Source of the DNA: Aculops lycopersici
Taxonomy: Eukaryota > Arthropoda > Arachnida > Trombidiformes > Eriophyidae
Length of the DNA: 64,000 bases
Assembly: GCA_015350385.1 (NCBI GenBank)
Contig: WNKI01000003.1
Location: 974,592 to 1,038,591, forward strand
Reading direction: 5' to 3'
The notes beneath the pieces are model-generated. The model was not told where the DNA came from, made no database searches, and was given only the letters and a program-made list of their open reading frames with translations. Below are positions 34,701-44,878 of this stretch, one piece after another (within the stretch, counting starts at the first letter, position 1; the number at the start of each line of letters is the position of its first letter). The position numbers were made by a program, and so were the translations under genes.

Positions 34701-37700
34701 GGAAACTCGACCATTGGTGGTACGTCGCAACTGGATCTCGCAGCAGGTGGTGGTGGTGGTGGCCAATCGGGTGCAATGGAAACAGGTGGCGGTCACTTGC
34801 AGCAGCAGCAGCAACAGCATCGGGATCGCGAGCACAGGTTACACCAATCTCACGGACACCGAGGCAAGATGGTCTCGTCCACTTCCGGCGGACGGTATCA
34901 ATCGAACGTAACCAATTCGGGCGCGGCGAAGCTACTGCCCCTGATTAGCAAGGGCCATGCTTCGGGAAGCTCGAGTGGTGGCGTCAACCGGGCTCAGGGA
35001 GGCGCGGGTTCCGGGTCAGGCAAGCGCGCTGGCGGTGGGAGCGGTCAAGGGGGCGGGACGCAGACGGGAATAAATACTAAGGATCCGTCGATCTCGTCGC
35101 AGAATAAGAATGCAAAGTTGAGGTTGGGAACCGTTTTAAATGGAGGAAGAGATCAAACTCATACAACAAAAGTGGGTCTCTACAAGGCGAGCCGAGTTGC
35201 CGCCAAGCATTTAAATGTTAAAAATTTAAACATTAACCGGCAGCTACTGATCGAGTTGCGACAGGTACGCGACTTGACCCACGAAAATCTAATCAAGTTC
35301 ATTGGTCTGTGTCCTGAGGAGCCAAATGTTGCCATTGTAAGCGAGCTATGTACGCGAGGCAATTTGCAGGATCTACTACAGAACGAAACCATTCGATTGG
35401 ATTGGCCATTTAGATACTCAATTATAAATGACATAGTCGATGGGCTTGCCCATTTGCACGCCTCACCTGTTCAATTTCATGGGCGCCTCAAGTCCTCGAA
35501 TTGCGTCATAGACAATCGATTTGTGGTCAAGCTAACGGACTTTGGTTTGCCCACTCTACTAGCGGCCGTTGAGATGGAGGAGGAGGTAAATCCGCGTTTG
35601 TTACTCTGGACGGCGCCTGAGCATTTGCGCACCAAGCATCCGCTTCTAAGTGGATCCCAGAAGGGCGACATCTACTCGCTGGCAATAATTTTTCAGGAGA
35701 TAATTACACGTTGCGGTCCCTTTGAGTGTGAGCCAATTTTGTGTGGCACCTCGGAGTTGCCAGGAGCTCCGCTAGATTGTTGGGGCAACAACCAACAGCA
35801 GCAATTTATGCAATCAGGACGACAACCCAACAAACACCAGCAAACTCCTCTGATTCGAACGACGGACGCGAGCGGCCAGCCCGTTGGTGGGGCGGGGAGG
35901 CGTGGCAACCAGCCGACGGTCAACGCCGCATCCAATACATCTAGATTTTCCTCAAATTTGAGTTTGCAGCCGTCACTACAAAACCAAAACCAAAACCAAA
36001 TGTACATGCAACAGCAGCAACAGCAGATGATGCAAATGCAAATGATGCAACCGATTGTCGTTCAACACAAGCAACGACTCGAGCCGGAGGAGATTGTCAA
36101 CTTGGTCCGAATGGGACTCTCGCCACCGTTTCGTCCTTACTTCCGGCCCGACGTTGCGGCCTCTGGCTCGCCCGCTGTAGCTGCGACAGGAGGTTTAATT
36201 GGCGGCGGCGCCGGAAGCAACGCCGCTGGTCTATCCACTGCAGCCTCAGGTGGCGACTTTAATGTGGCCGATCTCATAAAAATAGTGCAAAATTGTTGGC
36301 AGGAGACGCCAACTTCGCGGCCAACAATCACGAGTGTCAAGCAGCAAATCAAGAAAATGCGCAGAGGTGGCCACTTTGAGGGCGCAAATCTAATGGACAA
36401 TCTATTGCAACGGATGGAAAGGTATACGGATAATTTGGAATCTTTGGTGGAACAGAAGACAGCCGAGCTAATGGAGGAGAAGAAGAGAAGCGAGGAATTG
36501 CTATACGAGATGCTACCAAGATTTGTCGTCGACCAGCTGAAATATGGCCACTCGGTAACACCGGAAGCGTATGAGGCAGTCACCATTAGCTTCTCAGATA
36601 TAAAGGATTTCACCTCGATCGCTGCCCAATCGTCGCCAATTGAGGTTGTAAATTTGCTTAATCAACTCTACACCGAATTCGACGATTGCATTGCCCGCTA
36701 CGATGTTTACAAGGTGGAAACAATCGGCGACGCTTACATGGTTGTCAGCGGACTGCCCATCAGAAATGGCGACTTGCACGCCAAGGAGATAGCCGAAATG
36801 TCGCTTGCTCTGCTGGATCTAATAAGAAACTTTGACGTGGTCCATTTGCCTCATGTTAACCTGGAATTGCGCATTGGAATCCACTCGGGTCCATGCGCGA
36901 GTGGCGTGGTTGGCACACGAATGTTTCGATACTGTTTATTTGGCGACACGGTGAGTAATTTTCCCATTTTTCTTCCCTCATTTTCTCGCCCCAAACTTTT
37001 CCTCCCATTTATTTCTGTGAGATAAAGAAAAACTTCTGTGTTTGTACTGAGCCACTGGTAGGAACTTGAGCTTAACTCTAAGGGTAAATTTAGGAGCCAG
37101 CGAGAATACTAAGAGATGCAACTGGCCAAGTTTTGTGTGTAAAGTCTGTGGGACCTAGCGACTGTTGGCTCGTCTGCCGCACCCGTCCGCCGCAACCAGC
37201 AGACCGTCGCTGTCGTCATGGTTTCGCAAACTTGCGGACTCGCTCGGCTGACTGGCCAGTTATCTCTTGCTTTGCTTTACTTTAACCACTCGAAGCTCCA
37301 ATTGGAGGAGTGGATTCTAGCCGAACGGAGAAGAGGAAGTTGGATAACTAGATGGATGCTCGAAAATTGCACGAGTTAAAGTTGGCTCGAGGTAAAGTTG
37401 GCTCGGCTAGCTGGTTGCAGGTGCGGCCAAGCTGAACAACCTGACCCGCCCACCCGATTGCTTGGTCCCAAGGAACGAGCCCCGCTTGCCCCAACGATGG
37501 ATGAATAATTCAACCATAAGTCTCGCTCGCTGGCGGCCGCCATCAGTGAACCTCCTGCCAGGTGACATCCGGTTCCAGTTCAAAGTTGCAAGTTTGACTG
37601 ATCGATTTCCTTGGTCGATTTCTCATTTCTGATTTCCAATTCTAACGCTCCCAACGAGAATAAAGGGAGAGGGGGAAGAGGAAGAAACGATAGCATCGCG

Positions 37701-38071
37701 GCTAAACGATTTATCAAGTCTCTATCCAACCTTCTCTCGTAAACTTTCTCTTGCCCAAAACTAATCTAAACAAAATTTCCACCTAAAAATGTCCTGCTCC
37801 ACTTGGAAAACTTGGACAAAAATATTTATATACGCCACACCGGCCATAGGTCAACACTGCGTCACGTATGGAATCTCATGGGGAGCCGATGAAGATTCAC
37901 ATTAGCCAGGACACGGCGGATATCTTATCAAAATTTGGCACCTTTAGCATTGAGCCTCGCGGCGAGATTGAGATCAAGGGCAAGGGGCAAATGAGCACCT
38001 ACTGGCTAACTGGTAGGTCGGCGGGCGGAAGTGCTCTCAATTACCACAAGAGTTTCGATTTTCACCTGTAA
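31755..38071 (+). CDS. Receptor guanylyl cyclase, natriuretic-peptide-receptor type (two exons)
   Basis: Exons 31755-36950 and 37850-38071 join in phase 0 across [12 protein letters not shown], giving 1805 residues (human NPR1 about 1061). Order: signal peptide; ANF-receptor ligand-binding domain with [20 protein letters not shown]; membrane helix near 797-822; kinase-homology domain (about 1130-1535); coiled coil (about 1545-1588); cyclase domain. The kinase part keeps the beta-3 Lys (1151) and DFG (Asp1262) but has HGR for HRD at 1242-1244, so it is a pseudokinase as in the family. Metal-binding Asp1615 and Asp1659 and guanine-selecting Glu1655 are present, so cGMP synthesis is expected. 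The extra length is Gln/Asn/Gly/Ser-rich insertions in the ectodomain (about 340-560), after the membrane helix (about 870-1115) and inside the kinase-homology domain (about 1342-1435). The ligand is unknown. A GTAGGT at 38013 could be an alternative donor, replacing the 18-residue tail. Confidence 0.93.
36951..37849 (+). other. Receptor guanylyl cyclase intron
   Basis: 899 bp, GTGAGT donor, CCATAG acceptor, splitting the cyclase domain in phase 0 inside the motif [12 protein letters not shown]. It is the longest intron in the window. Confidence 0.9.
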
Positions 38072-39150
38072 TTTTTATTTGTTTGTATTTCTAATTATCG
38101 ACTATCTAACTAATTTATGTTTATGTGAAATCAGTGTAATAATGAGAATGATATTAAATAACTCACCTTAATGAATGTAACTCAAAATTTAATACTAGAC
38201 GCAACTTGTAGCTTTCTCTCCTGAAACCTGAAAAAATCTTGGTATTCTTTCGTTTTGTATCTTGCTTCATGTGATTTCTGTGACGATTGAGTAAGAGTAA
38301 TTTCTAATTAATAATAGCACTCGTGATTCTGGGTTGGTGTATCGTTTGACAATTTCTTAATCTAATTATTTCCCCTAAATGATTGTGCTTGATCATTGGT
38401 TGCTACAAAACCAACACTTTCTCTATCTCTCTTTCTTGTGCTGCACTCAACCACCGACTACGACAGGCTTTAACTTAGCGGTCTTGCCGTAGTCTTAGCG
38501 CTGAACTCCTAGACTGCGCAGCCGCGCCGCTACATCGGCGGCATGGAAACTCTCACCTGTTTGCCCGTTAGAATGCACGATCATTGAGAGAGTTCAATGC
38601 ACATCACAGAGGGGCCACGGCATGCATTGCGCAATCTCTGAAGCCGCCCGCCACGCCCACTGGCGGCCATCAATCCTGTTTGCAATGCAATAATCCTTGT
38701 TGCTCTTGTTCTTTTTCCTCTGCCTCGCGAAGGCTCAAGATCCGCTTCTCATTTGGGTGCGCCAGAGAGCAGAGAGTTAGAGGTATCAAGTGGAGCTGCA
38801 ATTATAACACCTGTGCTTCAATAACCTCTCTCCACTCCAACTCTGGTCCCCAACGACCACCGAGCGAGTTTACCCGGCGCTCGGGGTAATTTGCGCGCTT
38901 TAAATTTACAGCCGCAGCCACTACCTGTGCTGCGGCACTAGCTTCTGCCCACCTTTCTTGACCTTTCTCTGAAGCAAATGATATTTTTACTTGACTAAAA
39001 GTAACGGGGCGCTACTGCAGGTAGATCACCGTCTTGAGTTTGAAGCCGGAGTGTTGCAGACAAACGGGCACTAGTTTCATTCAGATCTGAAAGAAGAAGG
39101 GTTTTTACGAGAGAGGAGAGATGAAATGAGAGAGGAAAAGTCAAAAAGTG

Positions 39151-39190
39151 GAAGACGAAGACGAAGACGAAGACGAAGAAGAAGAAGAAG
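39151..39190. repeat. Polypurine (GACGAA)/(GAA) tract
   Basis: About 40 bp of purine-rich repeat running from GAAGAC units into pure GAA, with one C per hexamer in the first part. Confidence 0.9.
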
Positions 39191-39854
39191 CTTTGTCTCA
39201 ACTTGATACTCAACTAAAATGTAGAGGGTAACATGAAACTGCTCCTCTCTTTTACGGCTCCTGCTGCCCCAAATTCTTTTTCTTAATTTTTAGAGCTTTC
39301 GCAACAAACACCGAAGAGTGTGGGCGTGCAATTGGAAAGCTAGCTGGATGGTGAGTTAGCTAGCCAACATGCGGACGGGGTGCCAAACTGTAGGTAGCTC
39401 CTCGAATGGTGTGATATTCCGCGCAAATTTTGCATGGATCCAGATCATTTTTCTTGCCGACTCATCGTCTGACTCTTCGAAAGCGAACACCATGGTGATC
39501 ATATTGTTTTTTTCCGCCTGCCAACTTGAGGGAAAACAATAATTTGCATTGTAAGGCAAAAACCGCCTCATTTTAACTCATTTCCACGCAAACACAAAGC
39601 GGACGGCAAATCGACAGGTTGCCGTTTGTTCGCGTTATGCTTCAGTACAAAAATTTTCAACTTGACCACTTTGTTGCCTCAGTTTCCATCTATGCCTTTC
39701 CATAAATGTACTAAACTGTTGTTGAGATCGCCACCGCCACCACTGCATGGGCTTCTCTCACTTGTGCACTGGACTCGCCCGATCCAACCAAACCGATTCT
39801 TGATTCTAATCGCAATTGTAATCATGCGCTCATCGTCGCATTCGTCTCTATTTC

Positions 39855-39901
39855 CACCTGGGATTCCGTACCGCAATGTTGTTGGTACGGAATCCCAGGT
39901 G
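39855..39901. repeat. Perfect 18-bp hairpin (possible small-RNA precursor)
   Basis: The left arm 39855-39872 (CACCTGGGATTCCGTACC) is exactly complementary to the right arm 39884-39901, with an 11-nt loop. Past one C/A mismatch the pairing continues for four more pairs including one G-U, giving about 22 pairs. That size fits an animal pre-miRNA stem, although perfect pairing is unusual for one. I do not recognise a known miRNA seed in either arm. A foldback element remnant is the alternative. Confidence 0.85.
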
Positions 39902-42733
39902 AGAATCAAATTGGATTGTTGTTGTAAAGTTTGGCAAGGATGTAGCGCCATCTCACTTATCTTTGACAGCTTTAGTGTAAGCAGTGTTAAAAGAAGAGGC
40001 AGGCAAGCAAATTAATTATGACCACATCACATGCCAATTTTCTCCCCTCTTTCCAGTGAAACAGATAGTAGTTGCCAACAACTTGACAGCCTTACAGCGC
40101 GATGCTCTTTTTCCACTGGATTACTGAGTTTAAGTTTTAGTTTGATATCACAATCTGACCGCAAGTTTCTCGGAGATGGTGAAAGTTAATTTCGGCCTTA
40201 CAACTAACCAACTGGCCAGTCGAATAACGAGTGGCATGAATCTACACTTGTCATGCACATTGATCCTCGCGCTACTCGGTTGCTGCTGCTGCTGTTGAGA
40301 CGACCACGACGAGGGCAATGACGAGGGTACATGTGGCCGGACGGATTAGTTGCCTTCCAGAATAACCAAGAGAGCGCATCGATTTCCTTCGCAAAAGCGA
40401 AAGTGCGTGTGGCCAACTAGGCGGCCATCAACAGGTAGCCAGGTTAAAATGATAGACTCACTGCCCACCTGACCCACCGACAAACAGAAATAATGTGCGA
40501 GCTGAGAGCCGACAACTTGCGGTTAGTTAGTCCGCTAGCCACACAAGTTGGACAACGGAGAGCTTGAAATGGCAAGCTTAAGATGATGATGACCATCGCG
40601 ATTAACAGGTTGCCGCGCTATTTGAAGAGAAGGTAAGAGTACGAGTAGGATTTTGGGAGGGGGAGGATAACAACAATAAACAGATCAATTGGCCGGCGGG
40701 CAAACAAGTCGCTTGCACTTTCACTTCCACTTTGAGGATGCTTATAATCCTGACTTATATCTTTAGAGAAAGAGATCGAGAGTGTTGCTGCATTTTTCGT
40801 GGGTTGATTTTTCAACTCGATAGATGGACTAATAGAAGCACACAAATCGATTGCCGGGCTAAAAAGCTGCTGCAATAATAATATAATAATAATAGTAATC
40901 TTACTCCAAAGATTTCCGCTGATAATTGCAAAGATTTGCGTCAAGTGGCGAGCATATGAGATCCACTTGGGGCAACAGACAACAAGTGGTTATTTCTTGC
41001 GGCCTACGATGCGAATCATTTCACCTGCCCCGCGGCCTGCATCAAGGAGTGGAGTGATGTAACGAGGAGAAAGCTCATCTAAGAGTGTACTTTTTCTTCT
41101 TCTGGTTGCAAGGCAAAGGACGAGAAGGCAAATTTATTACACCTTCGACCGGATTCAAATATATTTTTCCCTGCTTTAAGCCGATGGCAAATATCAACTG
41201 CACGATTGTTGCAATTATTTTCGCCACCTCCATCACCTCGATGATCATTATTATTACTATTATTGTCATCATTATGATTGTTTTGCTATTTGCTCAGAGC
41301 TAACCATAAGACTTTGGAAACAACAGTTGCGGAGTCAGTCGAACCATCGAGCACCTTGACGCTCATGCATGCAAGCTGGCCTTCGGGTGAACTTGCGCGC
41401 CATTAGCAAGTGCTACCCCTTGTTATTTGATTCAATCTTGCGAGATTATCTCCTTGCTTCTGGCAAACCCCAGTGTGCCAAGCTTCCTTCTTACCTGTTA
41501 CACTTTCCACCGAGCCACTTCCTGCCAGCTGAGCATGAGAGTCTGCGGCAAGCTAGCAAGAACCGCAAACTCCCATACACTCGGCGGCGGCGGCAGCCGT
41601 CGTCGGCGATTACACAACTAGATGGCTCCTGGTTGTTCGTTGAGTAAGGAAAAAGAGGGAGCTCATTGTGAGCTCGGCATCAGTGCGGATAGCAAATGAT
41701 ACACACTTCAGCCAGCATGCTTTCCATTCATTACTAGACTTTCCATTCATTCTTGTCCATTGAAACACTTCAAGGACTCGCTTTTTAGTTGCTTGCTTGC
41801 TTGCCCACTGTTAGACAAATCTAAGCAGGAAAGTTTGAAAGCTGAACTCAAATCATAGCTCAACTTTGCGGTCTAGCCAAACAAAACAGGAGTTGAAAGG
41901 TTACTAATCTGCATCCTCGCTATTATTTCAGTCTCATCTTATCCCAAACTCTTGCTCTAATCTCAACTAAAAATCTTGAGCCCATTTGATCTGTCTGGAG
42001 AGTGACTGGTTTAATGTCGACTGTCTTTTGTTGTGGTCGAAGTTCAACGAATCCTTTTCCTCCACAAACTTCTCGAGGATAATTAGACTTTGCCTATCTG
42101 ATTTATGATAACTTTGTGTGAGTGTTTGTATCCACCATTATCTACTGCATAAAATAATGGACACATTGTTTGACTTGGCAACTGTCAGCAATTATCTCTC
42201 GTTTGCTTCAGTTTCTCATTTTATCATCACATTGTTAGATTGTTCTTAATTATTTTCATCATAGCAGGTGTTGGTCAACAGGTGTGCCAAACAAGCATCG
42301 ACTTGTTAGGTCGATAGTTTTAGTTCAGTCAAACAAACAATCAACTAGCCCATTGAAAATCAAAAGGAGGCATCGCAAATCATTTGTGAGATTTAATTTA
42401 GGTTACAAATTCAACAAGTCAACTGGGCTACTAACCCAACAGACAGGTAAACAAAACTGAGCTTTAGAATTTAACTAACTTCGAGCCAACGACTAAAGAC
42501 GCTGACGAATAAAGAGCTTCCACTAATCGGCAACTCGACTCTGGCACCAGTATAATCTAATCGAATAGCGAGTCCCTAAAAACACAACTTTAATGAGCTC
42601 AGGTAGCTGCCGGTCAACTATCCTGCAACAACAATCCTACTCGAAAGTCTCGGAGCATAGAGGGGAGAGAAGGAGATGGGGAAATATCATGGTGCTGGTG
42701 GGACTAACTGACTAACCGAGTAACTCGCTTGCT

Positions 42734-42763
42734 GCACCCTCTCGGCGCCATACGAGAGGGTGC
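42734..42763. repeat. 11-bp perfect inverted repeat
   Basis: GCACCCTCTCG at 42734-42744 and CGAGAGGGTGC at 42753-42763, 8-nt loop. It lies about 125 bp upstream of a TATA box. Confidence 0.9.
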
Positions 42764-42887
42764 TAAGTGGTAATGAACAAATACACATTATACTCGAAAG
42801 GATATGAGATGAGCCGAGCCTCCTTAAAACTAGCAACCGAGTTGGAAAGCTGTTGAGCTTCTCGATCCGAGGAGAAGTCGAGTCCAC

Positions 42888-42895
42888 TATATAAA
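42888..42895 (+). promoter_or_regulatory. Candidate TATA box
   Basis: TATATAAA in otherwise mixed sequence; expected start near 42920. The nearest downstream reading frame begins at 43075. Confidence 0.3.
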
Positions 42896-43039
42896 TCCAA
42901 CTTCAATTATATCCAGACTAAACTTAGAGACACAATTCCCGTGAAGCTCGAAGGGGTTAGTCGGAGACCAGCACTTGGAGCAGTGAGCTAATAATATTAA
43001 CAAAAATAACAGAGAGAGAACAGACATTGAGTTCTCGAG

Positions 43040-43055
43040 TTCGATTGCAATCGAA
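43040..43055. repeat. 16-bp perfect palindrome
   Basis: TTCGATTGCAATCGAA reads the same on both strands. It lies between the candidate TATA box and the ATG at 43075, so it may be a dimeric transcription-factor site. Confidence 0.85.
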
Positions 43056-43074
43056 TCAAGAACATCAACTTATA

Positions 43075-43395
43075 ATGGCGGCGATCCTAATGCATCTTTT
43101 CCACTTCCAGAGCCAAGGGGATGTCGACGAAATCCGGCCACTTGTTGAACTCCATCAGCAATGGCAACATCGGCTGAGCGCGCCTCTTTGTCCAGGAGAT
43201 CCAGTTAACCTGCTCAGTTCCAATCGAATCGGCCATCTACTGCCTCTTTGTGCTTCTCTACGTGTGAATCACAATTCCTCCTTCGCCGACTACCTGTTGA
43301 ATTGCCAAGAGAAGAAAAGGTCAGCTCGAAAGTGTTGCAAATCCACGAAGCACTCGATTGCATCTCTTTTACCTCCATTTTGTCGAGTTCACTGA
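43075..43395 (+). CDS. Doubtful small reading frame, 106 residues
   Basis: The ATG has a favourable context (A at -3, G at +4) and lies about 155 nt downstream of a plausible start site set by the TATA box at 42888. The product begins MAAILMHLFHF and has a basic, Cys-containing stretch RSARKCCKSTKH near residue 80. I recognise no family, and base composition does not stand out from the surrounding non-coding DNA. It may be chance, or a first exon spliced elsewhere. Confidence 0.2.
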   Translation: MAAILMHLFHFQSQGDVDEIRPLVELHQQWQHRLSAPLCPGDPVNLLSSNRIGHLLPLCASLRVNHNSSFADYLLNCQEKKRSARKCCKSTKHSIASLLPPFCRVH

Positions 43396-44878
43396 ATAGA
43401 GCCGGTGAGAGATGGGGAAAGAGTTCCACCGGTGGCATCGTTTCTCTCAAAGAATAATCCAAGATTGCAACTGAATTTTAGACTTCTACTCAATCATGAT
43501 GGCCGAAGCAGGGGGAGGTCTTTGAGGGGAACTCGTGAGGAGAGGAAGAGGTGGCAAAAAGGTTGCGAGTGATATCAATTAATTGGCTTGCTGGCCAAAA
43601 GTCAGCAGGTAGTCGATAAATTTCAGAACCAACAGCGCCGGCACCATAGTTATTCTTTTTGAACAAAATATTCGATCGATAAGACGATCTTTTTTTCCCT
43701 ACTCTAATCCTGTATGGCCGCTCTCTATCCAAGTGATGCGAGTGGATTGATCATGCGGATAACATTATGACTACCGCCACCTCTACTACTGCTATTAGAC
43801 GAATAAAAAATCCTCGAAGATTGGTGCGGCAGGCGAGCAGATGAGCGAGCGGATTGCAAGCGCAACAGGTAGGCGCCGAGACACTCGCTCAGTGATGGAT
43901 TGATCTTTAATGGACGAATTTAATCAATCAAGTAGAAGAATTCATTTGCCCATTTCACAGTTCCTTTTTCTTCTCTCTCCCCTCTCTATTCACCTGCCTA
44001 AGCTCATGAGCTCTCTCCGTCGCCTAGATGATTTTTCATCACAGAACGATAGGCGATCGGTAGCCAGAGAGTTTGCAACAGCAACAGCAACAACAACAAC
44101 AGCCAGCTGAGTGGCAAGTAATTTTTCCGCTATCCAGTCGTCCAGCTAGCTTGCCAAATGAACTTTTGTGTACTATCCTAGCCGGTCGCTTATGATAGTT
44201 ACCTATCAATCTCCTGGTTGTTGTTGTATCGATCGAGTCTGTTCATCTTCATATCGCCACAAGACGCTGACTGGCCAAAGACTAGGAAACTATCGGACCA
44301 ATCCTCTCTTTCTCGGGAGAGCTCAATTTGCCTAGACAGTTGTTAGTTAAACTAGTGTATTATAACGAGTGGGAGCTCGACTACAACTACCTGACACCAC
44401 ATAGGAATTCTCGTGGATTTGTTATGTAGTGTTTTTGCAGCCTCAAACCTTAAACTACTCGCTTGATCCAAAACATTTGGTCCAATTGACCTGTGCAAAT
44501 CAGCCGCAATGAAGGCAATCTAAGCAACAAGTTGCGCCGCTGGCTCGCCCACTTTCGCTTACCTGCAGAGCTTACCAAGCGTCGCTCACATTTGAATTGA
44601 GAGTACCAAATTAGCAACGCCTCAGGTGAAAACAACAAACGTCTTTAGTCTCCCCTCCGGTGAATTGGAGAGCGAGAAAACCTTTTGCTGAACTTCATTT
44701 CTTCGTGATGGTATCATGGTTTCAACCTAATGAAAAGGCCAATTGAATTCACCTCGCCCCAACTAACATTGCTGAGGATGCACCATTTGATGCTCATAAT
44801 ATGTGATGATGGTAACTCAATAATAAATACCCTGTCGAGTTATAATCAAAAGTTTTGGCTCATGTTAGTCACAAGCAA

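Larger units (their letters stand above)
38072..44878. other. 6.8-kb non-coding region between the receptor cyclase and OSGEPL1
   Basis: No reading frame with recognisable homology. It contains a perfect 18-bp hairpin, an 11-bp hairpin, a purine GAAGAC tract, a TATA box with a small candidate reading frame, and a clear concentration of CAGGTAG and CAGGTG-type sites. The left end should hold the cyclase 3' UTR; an ATTAAA near 38153 is the best polyadenylation candidate I see. No transposon, tRNA or snRNA is recognised. Confidence 0.6.

Noticed and set aside
39855..39901. A transcription terminator or MITE terminus
   Set aside because: No U tract, no flanking target-site duplication and no internal element are visible, so I kept it only as a hairpin of unknown role.
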